Notes: generated by a model from the sequence alone, not told the origin. A stretch of 64,000 bases of DNA from RGIG7213 sp045540335 (GCA_045540335.1 JAZQHC010000041.1:12437-76436), one strand, 5' to 3'. Counted from the stretch's first letter, positions 18,262 through 27,062 are shown. Translations and numbers: made by a program.

Positions 18262-20070
18262 ATGGAAAATAAATTTATAGTTAACATCATCCATCGGCCC
18301 GAGCTTTCGCCGGAATACGCCGAAAAGGCACTGGGTAAAAGCGACGGCGTACGCGATGAATCACTTGACATATTTCGCTTTCAGCAAGACTGCGCGCACA
18401 AATACGGCTTGAAAACGACCATACAGATAACATATGCTTCGCTGTTTTCTGACGTTATCGTAGAGCTTGCAAAAAAAGAGCATGAAAAATACGGCGACGA
18501 GATAGGCCTTTCTTTATTAGGCCTTCCTTGCCCCGAATTTAAAGAAAAATATAAAACGGACGATTTCTGCATCTGGATGTTTGATGAAAATAGGAAAATG
18601 CAGATAGTAGATGACGTTTTCGGGAAATTTTACAGCAAATTCGGCTTTTATCCCGAATCAACAAGCAGTTATTTTCTCGATGCGTTCACCATCAACTATA
18701 TAAAGGCAAAATATCCGTCTGTAAAATGTGCCGTTGCCACCTGCTGGGAGGAAGGGCCAAAAGCCTACCACACCTGCAACAACTCTTGGTACACGTTTAT
18801 GGATGGCGGGCCGTGGAACCCGTGGATACCTTCAAAAATAAATTCGCATTGCCCCGCTTCTGACGAAAGCGACGATTGCGGCATCGTTGCCATTCCGCAC
18901 CTTTCGCGCGACCTTATGGCGTGCTTCGACGGCAACGGTTCAAACTTCGGAACGCATCCGCAGAACGTTTTGCGCGGTATGATATACTACAACGAAAACG
19001 GCAATTACGAATACCCGTACCTTTACAATCTTATCGACCAATACCGCCATTTGGGAAAATATAACGACGGATATTGCTATAACATGATGTTCGTAGGGCC
19101 GGGCTGGCTTAACCGCAGGGGCCGTTGGGAAGCCCCGTACGAATTGCTTGCAAAATCGTACGACGACGGAATGAAGTATTACGGCAAGCTTAAAGAAGAA
19201 GGCAAGCTTACCGACATGACTATGAGCGAGTTTGCCGACCATTACCGCAATACCCATAAAAACTACAAGCGCGGCGAATGCGCCCTTTGGAAGGATATCC
19301 TTTACGGAAGCAACAAGCAGTATTTCTGGTATGCAGACCCCGCAATGAGAACATGCTTTGACTTTAACCAGGGCGGCGCGCTGATAGATATGCGCCCCTA
19401 CGTTGCGCGGATACCGCAAAAAACAGGTATCGGCACGGAAAACGTGTACGATGCTTCATACCCTTACCTTATCCAGATAAACTACCGTGCAGGCTATTTT
19501 ACGCACTATGCGGGCGCGGGAACCATACGCTCGTGTAAGGTATCGTGCAGAGGCGAAAGTGCCGACCTTTGCCTTTGCAGAACGATGGCAAAATACGAAA
19601 AAACGCAAGACGGCGTGCGCCTTGTGTGCAACCCCGTAACCGTTACGCTGGGCGGTATTGACATCGTTATAGAATCCGCCTTTACGATTATCGAGGGTGA
19701 AGGAAAGATAATAACGCAGCGCAAAATATTAAACGATATAAATAACGAAGAAGTATCTTTTTGCGAATACTTTACGGGTGCTTTCGGCACAACGGAATAC
19801 CAGGCTGATATGTCTGATATAATTCTTGGTGCAGATGGGGAAAGTATTCAGTATTCCTACCTTGGCAGGCGTATTGAAAAGCAAGGCGCACAGCGCGTAT
19901 TTGCAAATATCCCCAACGTTAACACCGTTGTTGAAATGGGCGGTGAAAACGACGCTGCATACGCAGAAGAGGGTATCGCCTTTTCGCCCGTATTTCATAT
20001 CGGGCTTAACAAAACTATCGTTGGCAAAGGGGTGGTTGAAACGTGGCTCAATCTACGAAAGGGAAATTAA
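18262..20070 (+). CDS. Unassigned protein in the glycan operon, deacetylase/GH57-like barrel suspected
   Basis: 602 residues, no signal peptide or membrane segment, so cytoplasmic. I do not recognise the family. The first ~330 residues resemble a NodB/GH57-type distorted barrel: early IIHRPELSP, RFQQDCAHKYGLKTTIQI and FGFYPESTSSYFLDAFTINYIKAKYP look like the opening strands and helices, and IPHLSRDLMACFDG and GTHPQNVLRG hold candidate metal or acid residues (His, Asp). The last ~250 residues look like beta-sandwich. It is rich in Trp, Tyr and Cys. The previous gene ends 14 bases upstream; the start has only a weak ribosome site. Overlap with the zinc-ribbon gene and proximity to intracellular GH53 suggest cytoplasmic processing of an imported oligosaccharide. 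Confidence 0.7.
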   Translation: MENKFIVNIIHRPELSPEYAEKALGKSDGVRDESLDIFRFQQDCAHKYGLKTTIQITYASLFSDVIVELAKKEHEKYGDEIGLSLLGLPCPEFKEKYKTDDFCIWMFDENRKMQIVDDVFGKFYSKFGFYPESTSSYFLDAFTINYIKAKYPSVKCAVATCWEEGPKAYHTCNNSWYTFMDGGPWNPWIPSKINSHCPASDESDDCGIVAIPHLSRDLMACFDGNGSNFGTHPQNVLRGMIYYNENGNYEYPYLYNLIDQYRHLGKYNDGYCYNMMFVGPGWLNRRGRWEAPYELLAKSYDDGMKYYGKLKEEGKLTDMTMSEFADHYRNTHKNYKRGECALWKDILYGSNKQYFWYADPAMRTCFDFNQGGALIDMRPYVARIPQKTGIGTENVYDASYPYLIQINYRAGYFTHYAGAGTIRSCKVSCRGESADLCLCRTMAKYEKTQDGVRLVCNPVTVTLGGIDIVIESAFTIIEGEGKIITQRKILNDINNEEVSFCEYFTGAFGTTEYQADMSDIILGADGESIQYSYLGRRIEKQGAQRVFANIPNVNTVVEMGGENDAAYAEEGIAFSPVFHIGLNKTIVGKGVVETWLNLRKGN

Positions 20071-20303
20071 ATTTCCGCTGTCCTTCGTGCTTTATGAGGG
20101 ATATCGACATTGATATGTTTTTCGATGAAGAAAACAAAGAATATTACTGCCTACGCTGCGGATTTACAGGCACGGAGGAAGACGTTCTGCGCCTTAACGA
20201 AAACGCAAGATACCGCTATCGCGCAATGAAGCTTCGCGTAGCCGACTTCGGTGAAGACAACGCCCCCTTGAAATTCGTGCCCCATAAAGGGGGATGCCAA
20301 TGA
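20043..20303 (+). CDS. Small zinc-ribbon protein
   Basis: 86 residues from a GTG lying 28 bases inside the end of the previous gene. Two CxxC pairs (CPSC near residue 13 and CLRC near residue 36), separated by an acidic stretch, form a zinc ribbon; the C-terminal half is basic then unstructured. Its stop overlaps the ATG of the next gene (ATGA at 20300). The unbroken overlaps on both sides argue that it is a real, co-translated gene and not a chance frame. Function unknown; it could be an accessory or regulatory partner of the 602-residue protein. Confidence 0.7.
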   Translation: MAQSTKGKLNFRCPSCFMRDIDIDMFFDEENKEYYCLRCGFTGTEEDVLRLNENARYRYRAMKLRVADFGEDNAPLKFVPHKGGCQ

Positions 20304-21403
20304 TACTCGGAATCGACGCATCCACATATCTTGAAGAGCTTGACCACGGGGCGAAATACTTCATTAACGGCGTACAAACAGACCCCTTGGATGACTTTTT
20401 TAAAAATGGGGTAAGCTATATGCGTATCCGCATATGGAACGACCCGTTTTCACCCGATAAAAAGCCGTATCTTGCAGGAAATTGCGATATAGAAAATTAT
20501 ATAAAGCTGGGCAAGCTTGCAAAAAGCAAGGGGTACAAGCTTCTTCTTGATTTTCATTACAGCGATTTTTGGGCAGACCCCGCAAAGCAAACGCTTCCGA
20601 AGGCGTGGGCAGATTACACCATAGACGAGCTTGTAAAAGCCGTTTACGATTTCACAAAGCAAACGCTTATATCGGCGTGCAACGCGGGCGTTGCCCCCGA
20701 AATGATACAGGTTGGCAACGAAATAACCAACGGTATGCTTTGGCCGCACGGCAAGCTTGAAGACGAAAACGGCAACAGGGGCAATTACGCCGATTTCTGC
20801 CGTCTTGTTGATGCAGGCTGCCGCGCTTGCAGAAGTATTCTTCCAAATGCGAAGATAGTTTTACATTTGGAAAGAAGCAACGATTCTGCAGTTTACGGCG
20901 AATTTTTCGAAAATATGCAAAAATTCGGCATTGATTACGATATAATAGGCGCATCGTACTATCCGTATTGGCACGGCACGCCTGAAGAGCTGTTTAATAA
21001 CCTGAACGATTGCCGCAGATTTGGCAAGGAAGTAATGGTTATGGAGCTTGGGTACGGTTTTACATTAAAGCCGTATTCATTAAACGGCGAAGAAAAACGG
21101 CTTGTTATCGACCCGAACAGGGCATATGTTAAAGGCTTTACGGAAAAATACCCCCTTACGCCAAGCGGGCAGGCGGATTTTGTGCGCGACTTTTTAAAAA
21201 AAGCACGCGAAAATAACGTTGGCGGCGTTTTTTATTGGGAGCCTTTGTGGCTTCCCGGCGAGGGGATATGCTGGGCTTCGAAGGAAGGGCAGCAGTATAT
21301 CCATGAGGAAGGAAAGTCAACCAGCAACGAATGGGCAAACCAATGCTTGTTTGATTACGATGGGGAAAAGCTTCCTGCTTTTGATGAGTATAGAATAATA
21401 TAA
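20300..21403 (+). CDS. Intracellular GH53 endo-beta-1,4-galactanase-like enzyme
   Basis: 367 residues without any signal peptide, in contrast to the lipoprotein GH53 upstream. The start at 20300 is preferred over an ATG at 20294 because AAAGGGGG lies 6-7 bases before it and it overlaps the preceding stop as ATGA. Conserved GH53 parts: ILGIDAS, RIRIWNDP, LLLDFHYSDFWADP, acid/base Glu141 in VGNEIT and nucleophile Glu249 in MVMELGYG. Family members cut beta-1,4-galactan; a cytoplasmic copy would trim short galacto-oligosaccharides after import. Last gene of the first transcription unit. Confidence 0.9.
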   Translation: MILGIDASTYLEELDHGAKYFINGVQTDPLDDFFKNGVSYMRIRIWNDPFSPDKKPYLAGNCDIENYIKLGKLAKSKGYKLLLDFHYSDFWADPAKQTLPKAWADYTIDELVKAVYDFTKQTLISACNAGVAPEMIQVGNEITNGMLWPHGKLEDENGNRGNYADFCRLVDAGCRACRSILPNAKIVLHLERSNDSAVYGEFFENMQKFGIDYDIIGASYYPYWHGTPEELFNNLNDCRRFGKEVMVMELGYGFTLKPYSLNGEEKRLVIDPNRAYVKGFTEKYPLTPSGQADFVRDFLKKARENNVGGVFYWEPLWLPGEGICWASKEGQQYIHEEGKSTSNEWANQCLFDYDGEKLPAFDEYRII

Positions 21404-21464
21404 AATAATGTAATATTGTTCAGCAAATTATTTAAATACACTATGTTATTTTTGTAGAATCTTC

Positions 21465-21486
21465 ACAATTTTTAATTAAAAATTGT
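21465..21486. promoter_or_regulatory. Perfect 22-base palindrome upstream of the importer promoter
   Basis: The two 11-base halves (ACAATTTTTAA and its complement) abut without spacer. It ends 9 bases before the -35 box at 21495. It may be a weak terminator of the upstream unit or, more likely from its symmetry and position, a regulator site. Confidence 0.5.
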
Positions 21487-21494
21487 TATTTCTA

Positions 21495-21523
21495 TTGACA
21501 TTTAACGGAAATAGTGTTACAAT
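21495..21523 (+). promoter_or_regulatory. Promoter of the ABC importer operon, with overlapping inverted repeat
   Basis: TTGACA (21495-21500) and TACAAT (21518-21523) are 17 bases apart. An inverted repeat GTGTTAC (21514-21520) / GTAACAC (21541-21547) covers the -10 and start site, with AGCGCT at 21529-21534 near its centre, reminiscent of LacI-family operators. Binding there would repress the importer. No LacI-type gene is present in the window. Confidence 0.7.
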
Positions 21524-21576
21524 CGATAAGCGCTATATGCGTAACACTCAAATTTTTCTATAGGAGGAAATATTTT

Positions 21577-23160
21577 ATGAAAATGAGTAAAATTTTGTCA
21601 CTCGTTTTGGTAGTAGCTATGGCTGTAACCTCTTTGGTTGCATGCGGCGGCGATGCTACCGACGGAACAAGCGCAGGCACATCTGCCAACGGCACCTCCG
21701 CTGACACAAGTGCAACACCCGATATTTCTGCCGAACTTAAAGGCACCTACGATATTACAATGTGGGTTTCCGAAATCGAAGGCGTTTCTGCATTGTTCCA
21801 ACAACAAATCGATGCTTTTGAAGCAGCTAACCCCGGTATCGTTATTAACGCACAGATCGAAGGCGTTACCGAAGGCGACGCAGGATCTAAGGTTGTAAAC
21901 GACGTTGCTACGGCACCCGACATTTACTGCTTCGCACAAGACCAGCTTGCTCGTCTTGTTCAGGCTTCCGCACTTGCTGCTCCCGGTAAGGGCGCTGCAA
22001 ACACTATCATAGCAAACAACGACGCAGGTTCCGTTGCGGCTGCAACCGTTGCAGGTACACTTTACGCTTATCCTATGACAAGCGACAACGGTTACTATAT
22101 GTACTATGATAAGAGCATCATCAACGATGAAGATGCTGAAAGTCTTGAAAAGATTATCGCAGCTTGCGAAGCAAACGGCAAAAAAATCCGTTTTGCTTTG
22201 GAAAACGCTTGGTACACAGCTTCCTTCTTCTTCGCAGCAGGCTGCCATTCCAACTGGACGATGGATGCAGAAGGCAACTTCAACGCTGTTGATGACGACT
22301 TCAACTCCGATAAGGGTCTTATCGCTATGAAGGGTATGCAGAAGCTTGCACAATCTTCCGCATACGACAGCAACGCAGACGTATTTACAGATGCAGGCGT
22401 AGTAATCACAGGTATCTGGGCTGCTAACGATGCTGCAACACACTTTGGCGATAACCTCGGTGCTACAGACCTTCCTTCCTTCGAAATCGACGGTAAGTCT
22501 TACCACCTCGGTTCCTACACAGGTAACAAATTGATGGGCGTTAAACCCCAATCCGACGTAAAGAAAGCAGCAGTTCTTTCTTTGCTTGCACAATACCTTA
22601 CAAACGAAGAATGCCAGAATCAAAGATATGAACAGTTCCAATGGGGTCCCTCCAACAAGGCAGCACAAGCTTCCGACGCTGTTCAATCCAACATTTCCTT
22701 GGCAGCACTTGCTAAACAGGGCGAATTCGGTGTTCCCCAAGGCCAGATCCACGGTTCTTGGTGGGATATTGCAAAGGTTCTCGGCGCTGACGCTAAAGCA
22801 GCTACAAGCGACGCAGATCTTAAAGCAGCTTTAGATGCATACAAGGCTGCAGTTGATGCAACACTTACAATGACAGACGAACAGAAAAACGCTTGGGGCG
22901 TTATCGGCGGTATCTGCGGTACAAACTGGGATACAGACTTCCCGATGACAGAAGGTCCTGACGGCACATACACTTCTGAAGTTCTTGAACTTAAAGCAGG
23001 TCAGGAATTCAAAGTACGTCAAGGCGCATCTTGGGATGTTAACTTCGGCGTTGAATTCAACGGTGGTAACATCGTTGTTGAAGCAGACGGTAAATACAAG
23101 GTTCAACTCGTTTGGGACGGTGCTCAAACAGGTACAGTAACTTTGATCGCTGCTGAATAA
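21577..23160 (+). CDS. Maltodextrin-type ABC transporter solute-binding lipoprotein with C-terminal starch-binding-like domain
   Basis: 527 residues from the ATG at 21577, preceded by AGGAGG; an upstream GTG at 21514 lies within the promoter and is rejected. Lipobox LVAC. A type 1 extracellular binding protein fold (DITMWVSEIEG...FEAANPGI..., about 50-430) is followed by about 90 residues (WGVIGGICGTNWDTDFPM...LELKAGQEFKVR...GNIVVEADGKYKVQL) that resemble the repeat domains of SusE/SusF starch-binding proteins. Such a fused module is unusual for this family and suggests capture of longer alpha-glucans. It delivers substrate to the permeases encoded next. The amylolytic neighbours support malto-oligosaccharides as ligand. 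Confidence 0.9.
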   Translation: MKMSKILSLVLVVAMAVTSLVACGGDATDGTSAGTSANGTSADTSATPDISAELKGTYDITMWVSEIEGVSALFQQQIDAFEAANPGIVINAQIEGVTEGDAGSKVVNDVATAPDIYCFAQDQLARLVQASALAAPGKGAANTIIANNDAGSVAAATVAGTLYAYPMTSDNGYYMYYDKSIINDEDAESLEKIIAACEANGKKIRFALENAWYTASFFFAAGCHSNWTMDAEGNFNAVDDDFNSDKGLIAMKGMQKLAQSSAYDSNADVFTDAGVVITGIWAANDAATHFGDNLGATDLPSFEIDGKSYHLGSYTGNKLMGVKPQSDVKKAAVLSLLAQYLTNEECQNQRYEQFQWGPSNKAAQASDAVQSNISLAALAKQGEFGVPQGQIHGSWWDIAKVLGADAKAATSDADLKAALDAYKAAVDATLTMTDEQKNAWGVIGGICGTNWDTDFPMTEGPDGTYTSEVLELKAGQEFKVRQGASWDVNFGVEFNGGNIVVEADGKYKVQLVWDGAQTGTVTLIAAE

Positions 23161-23184
23161 TCTACACGATTCGAAAAAAACGAA

Positions 23185-23214
23185 CGAACGGGGGCTTTAA
23201 AGCCCCCGCGTTCG
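23185..23214 (+). terminator. Strong hairpin after the binding-protein gene
   Basis: Arms CGAACGGGGGCTTT / AAAGCCCCCGCGTTCG form a GC-rich stem with almost no loop, 24 bases after the stop. There is no T run, so it may act as an mRNA 3' stabiliser or partial terminator rather than a full stop. Confidence 0.7.
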
Positions 23215-23219
23215 GGCAG

Positions 23220-23282
23220 AAAGGCATTGTTAGCCAACGTAAATAGGACAATGGTGCCTTTGCGTTGTCTAACAATGCTTTC
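23220..23282 (+). promoter_or_regulatory. Long imperfect hairpin between binding-protein and permease genes
   Basis: A 23-24 base arm starting AAAGGCATTGTTAGCC is mirrored by TCTAACAATGCTTT with a few mismatches, around a loop of about 15 bases. With the previous hairpin it fills the space before the permease gene, as in E. coli malE-malF where stem-loops lower permease expression relative to binding protein. Confidence 0.55.
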
Positions 23283-23327
23283 TTATTACAACAAGGAGTT
23301 AGTATAAACTCGGTTTATATTCTGAAT

Positions 23328-24899
23328 ATGAAAAGATTAAACGATTTAGATTATTTAAAACTGAATAAGGCTTCTGCTTTTTTGTACAACTTAAAGCTGT
23401 TCTTCTGCTGTATCCCGTCTTTTTTCAAAAAACTTGGTCTTAGCATATTGAATTTTTTCAAAAGTTGCGGAATTGCAGTTAAAGACGAGGTTGTGGATAT
23501 TTTCACCACTTTTACAAAAGGCAACTGGGCTGTAAAGCTCTCTTTTCTTATTTTCGGTTTTGGCAATTTCTATTACGGGCAGATATTACGCGGATTACTG
23601 TTTCTTTTGTTTGAAGTAGTTTTCTTTGCTTATATGTTCGTTCCCAGCGGCGGTATTTATTGGTTTTCAAAGGTTAACTGGTTTGAAAAAGATGCTACCG
23701 TCGGCACTGTTCAAGGTAAGTTTGAATATAACATGATATACGATACTGACATTTGGATACCCGGCGACGACTCTGTTAAGGTTTTACTTTACGGTTTGTT
23801 AACGGTAATATTCATAGTTGCTTTCTTCTGCACTTGGAGAATGCAAGTAAAGCAATGCCGTATCTGTATGAACATTACTGCAAAGGGCAAAAAAATTAAA
23901 AGCGGTAAAGACGACCTTCGTTCTTTGCTTGACGACCAATTCCACAAAACGCTTCTTGCACTTCCCATAGGCGGTATTCTTATTTTTACCGTATTGCCTA
24001 TTATTTACATGGTGCTTATCGCGTTTACAAGCTACGATGCCGCACACGACGGCTACGCCAACCTGTTTACTTGGGTAGGGCTTGAGCATTTCAACGAATT
24101 GTTCGATTTTGGTAAGGGCGGCTTGGGCCTTGCTTTCGGCGAGATCCTTTCTTGGACGCTTATGTGGGCTTTCTTCGCTACTTTTACCAACTACTTTCTG
24201 GGTATGTTCGTTGCAATAATGATAAACAAGAAGGGCATCAAGATAAAGAAATTCTGGCGTACCATTCTTGTTATGACCATTGCTATTCCGCAGTTTGTTT
24301 CGCTTCTTTACGTTGCAAGGCTTTTCGACTCTTCAGGTATTATCGGAAAGCTGCTGCTTGAATGGGATATCATTCCGCAGGCAATGCAGGCTGCAAAACA
24401 ATTTTCACTTTGGCAAAACCCGATATCAGCAAAAATTTTGCTTATCGTTTTAAATATTTGGGTTGGTATTCCCTACATCATGCTTATGGCAACGGGTATT
24501 CTTATGAATATCCCGCAGGATCTTTACGAATCCTCCCGTATTGACGGGGCAAGCGTATGGCAGCAGTATTCAAAAATCACGTTGCCTTATATGATGTTCG
24601 TTATGGGCCCGTACTTGTTGACGAGCTTCGTAAACAACCTTAACAACTTTAACGTAATATACCTTTTAACGCAAAACAACCAGCTTATAAATACAGAAAT
24701 AGGTACGGCGGGCGGCGTTTCCGTTTGCTATACGGACCTTTTGATTACGTGGCTGTATAAAATGACGCTTAACAGCGCAGAAAGTAAATACTATATGGCT
24801 TCGATAATCGGTATTTTGGTATTCGTTGTTGTTGCGGTACTGTCTTTGATAGTATATAATGTAATTCCGTCAACCAGAAACGAGGAGGATTACAGATAA
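23328..24899 (+). CDS. ABC sugar transporter permease, MalF type
   Basis: 523 residues from ATG 23328. The permease core (about 190-523) has the EAA loop YESSRIDGASVWQQYSKITLP that docks the ATPase. The N-terminal ~180 residues add further membrane segments and a periphery loop, as in the larger MalF-type proteins. The start is debatable: AAGGAG at 23293-23298 is 29 bases upstream of the ATG, and a small inverted repeat TATAAAC-tcg-GTTTATA (23303-23319) lies between; a TTG at 23265 is inside the long hairpin. Its stop overlaps the next ATG by one base. Confidence 0.9.
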   Translation: MKRLNDLDYLKLNKASAFLYNLKLFFCCIPSFFKKLGLSILNFFKSCGIAVKDEVVDIFTTFTKGNWAVKLSFLIFGFGNFYYGQILRGLLFLLFEVVFFAYMFVPSGGIYWFSKVNWFEKDATVGTVQGKFEYNMIYDTDIWIPGDDSVKVLLYGLLTVIFIVAFFCTWRMQVKQCRICMNITAKGKKIKSGKDDLRSLLDDQFHKTLLALPIGGILIFTVLPIIYMVLIAFTSYDAAHDGYANLFTWVGLEHFNELFDFGKGGLGLAFGEILSWTLMWAFFATFTNYFLGMFVAIMINKKGIKIKKFWRTILVMTIAIPQFVSLLYVARLFDSSGIIGKLLLEWDIIPQAMQAAKQFSLWQNPISAKILLIVLNIWVGIPYIMLMATGILMNIPQDLYESSRIDGASVWQQYSKITLPYMMFVMGPYLLTSFVNNLNNFNVIYLLTQNNQLINTEIGTAGGVSVCYTDLLITWLYKMTLNSAESKYYMASIIGILVFVVVAVLSLIVYNVIPSTRNEEDYR

Positions 24900-25783
24900 T
24901 GAAGAAAACGAATAATAACACGATAAGGAAAACCGGTCTTGGTGCAAAAGCCAGCAGAAGATTGGGTAATGCCGTTGTTTACGCGCTTCTTATCCTTATG
25001 ACTTTAATATGGATGTTTCCGTTTTTCGGTATCGTTTTGGAATCCTTCAGGGTTGAGTACACAGGACAGGTTAGTTATCTGTGGCCTAAGGAATTCGGGC
25101 TTGACAACTACGTAAGATTGTTTAAAGAAACGGACTTTCTTATCTGGTTTAAAAACACGGCTATAATGGGCGTTGCAACGGCTGTTTTGCAGACGTTCTT
25201 CGTTCTTTCAATGAGTTACGTTTTATCAAGATTAAGATTCAACGGAAGAAAAACGTTGATGAATCTTATGCTTATCCTCGGAATGTTCCCCGGATTTCTT
25301 ACGATGATTCTTATCTACAAGGTATTTACCGATTTGGGGCTTACCTTGCAGATGGCACCTTTGGGCTTGATTATCGTATATTGCGCAAGCAGCGGTATGG
25401 GATATTACGTATCTAAAGGCTTCTTTGATACGATTCCGAAAAGCTTGGATGAGGCGGCAAGGGTTGACGGGGCTACCCGTTGGCAGGTATTCTACAAGGT
25501 TATCATGCCTTTATCCAAACCGATCGTCATTTATACGGTTCTTATGGGCTTTATGGCTCCCTGGGGGGACTTTATGCTTGCAAGTTACCTCATTCACGAA
25601 AACAGCGCAGGTATGAACGTTGCCGTTGGTATGTTTGAATGGCTTTCAAAAACTGTATTGAACACTAACTACACTATGTTCTGTGCGGCAGGCGTTATTG
25701 TGGCTATTCCTGTTACTATCGTATTCCTTTGCTTGCAAAAGTATTACGTTGAAGGTGTAACAGGCGGGGCTGTGAAAGGATAA
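24899..25783 (+). CDS. ABC sugar transporter permease, MalG type
   Basis: 294 residues with six predicted membrane helices and the EAA motif DEAARVDGATRWQVFYKVIMP near residue 190. It is the usual length of MalG/GanQ-type permeases. GAGGAGG lies before the start, which shares one base with the malF-like stop (TAATG), so the two subunits are made in equal amounts. It forms the membrane channel for malto- or galacto-oligosaccharides with the MalF-type subunit. Confidence 0.92.
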   Translation: MKKTNNNTIRKTGLGAKASRRLGNAVVYALLILMTLIWMFPFFGIVLESFRVEYTGQVSYLWPKEFGLDNYVRLFKETDFLIWFKNTAIMGVATAVLQTFFVLSMSYVLSRLRFNGRKTLMNLMLILGMFPGFLTMILIYKVFTDLGLTLQMAPLGLIIVYCASSGMGYYVSKGFFDTIPKSLDEAARVDGATRWQVFYKVIMPLSKPIVIYTVLMGFMAPWGDFMLASYLIHENSAGMNVAVGMFEWLSKTVLNTNYTMFCAAGVIVAIPVTIVFLCLQKYYVEGVTGGAVKG

Positions 25784-25795
25784 AAGGAGAATAAT

Positions 25796-26920
25796 ATGGC
25801 TTCAGTAAAATTAACTAATGTTAAAAAAATATACGGCAAAGATACGGTTGCGGTAGATAACTTTAACCTTGATATTGCCGATAAAGAATTTATAGTTTTC
25901 GTTGGTCCTTCGGGCTGCGGTAAATCTACAACCCTGCGTATGATAGCAGGATTGGAGGATATTTCAGGCGGTACTGTTGAAATAGACGGCGTTGTAGTTA
26001 ACGACCTTCAGCCGCGCGACCGCGATATTGCGATGGTTTTCCAAAACTACGCGCTTTATCCGCACCTTACCGTATTTGAAAACATGGCGTTCAGCTTAAG
26101 ATTGAAAAAAGTTCCGCAGGACGTTGTTTATGAAAAGGTAACTGCCGCCGCTGAAATACTTGGCATTACAGATTATCTTACAAGAAAACCGCGTGCGCTT
26201 TCGGGCGGTCAAAGACAGCGTGTTGCTATCGGCCGTGCAATGGTGCGCGACAGTAAGGTTTTCCTTATGGACGAACCGCTTTCAAACCTTGATGCTAAAT
26301 TGAGAAACCAGATGAGGGCGGAAATAATCCTTCTTCGCCAAAAGATAGATACAACGTTTATTTACGTAACGCACGACCAGACAGAGGCTATGACCCTTGG
26401 CGACCGTATCGTTATTATGAAAGACGGATTTATTCAACAGGTTGGTACACCTACGGAAGTATTCGATATGCCCGACAACCTTTTCGTTGCTGAATTTATC
26501 GGTGCACCGAAGATGAACACCATAAAGACCGACCTTGTTTATGAAAACGGAAAGTATTACGTAACCCCTTACGGCGCAAAGATAGAAGTAACGGGCAAAA
26601 AGGCAGATATGCTTAAGGAAAAGGGCATTACAAGCCGCCAGATAATTCTTGGTGTTCGCCCCGAGCACTTCGTTCTTGCAGATGCAAACGACAAGGGTGC
26701 TATTTCCTGCACTATCAAGGTTAACGAAATGATGGGCAGCGAACTTCATTTGCACGTTGAAGAAGAAAACAAAGACAGGCTTATCGTTCGCATTCCCACT
26801 ATCACGCTTGATGATGAACAAAGAAAGTCGCTTGTATTCGGCGCAACGATAAACGTTACATTTGAAGGTAAGGTAATGCACTTCTTCGATCCTCAAACGG
26901 AAAGAAACCTTCTTGCATAA
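25796..26920 (+). CDS. Sugar ABC transporter ATPase, MsmX/MalK/UgpC type
   Basis: 374 residues: ATPase domain (1-235) with Walker A GPSGCGKST, signature LSGGQRQR, Walker B VFLMDEPLSNLD and switch VTHDQTEA; C-terminal OB/TOBE domain (about 240-374). AAAAGGAG precedes the ATG, 12 bases after the permease stop. It energises the importer; MsmX-like ATPases often serve several sugar importers in Firmicutes, which may matter here because both starch and galactan enzymes are present. Last gene of the unit. Confidence 0.94.
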   Translation: MASVKLTNVKKIYGKDTVAVDNFNLDIADKEFIVFVGPSGCGKSTTLRMIAGLEDISGGTVEIDGVVVNDLQPRDRDIAMVFQNYALYPHLTVFENMAFSLRLKKVPQDVVYEKVTAAAEILGITDYLTRKPRALSGGQRQRVAIGRAMVRDSKVFLMDEPLSNLDAKLRNQMRAEIILLRQKIDTTFIYVTHDQTEAMTLGDRIVIMKDGFIQQVGTPTEVFDMPDNLFVAEFIGAPKMNTIKTDLVYENGKYYVTPYGAKIEVTGKKADMLKEKGITSRQIILGVRPEHFVLADANDKGAISCTIKVNEMMGSELHLHVEEENKDRLIVRIPTITLDDEQRKSLVFGATINVTFEGKVMHFFDPQTERNLLA

Positions 26921-26964
26921 CACAATTTCCCGATAGATATTGCTTTCGGGTTACAGATGGCAGC

Positions 26965-27003
26965 AAAAAGCCGATATGGAAAATTAACCATATCGGCTTT
27001 TTT
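26965..27003 (+). terminator. Terminator of the ABC importer operon
   Basis: AAAAAGCCGATATGG / CCATATCGGCTTTTTT gives a 15-base perfect stem with an 8-base loop and a T run; the matching A run makes it work in both directions. Confidence 0.9.
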
Positions 27004-27062
27004 AACCGATTCGCCAATGAAAAGGCGCGTATTTTTTTGCACATAAATATTTTTATACAAAC

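Noticed and set aside
21514..21576. GTG start for the solute-binding protein at 21514
   Set aside because: It lies in the -10 region; the ATG at 21577 has AGGAGG and begins the lipoprotein signal.
21598..22752. 384-residue minus-strand frame antisense to the binding protein
   Set aside because: A shadow caused by codon bias of the sense gene: Cys/Val-rich sequence with no known domain and no ribosome site.
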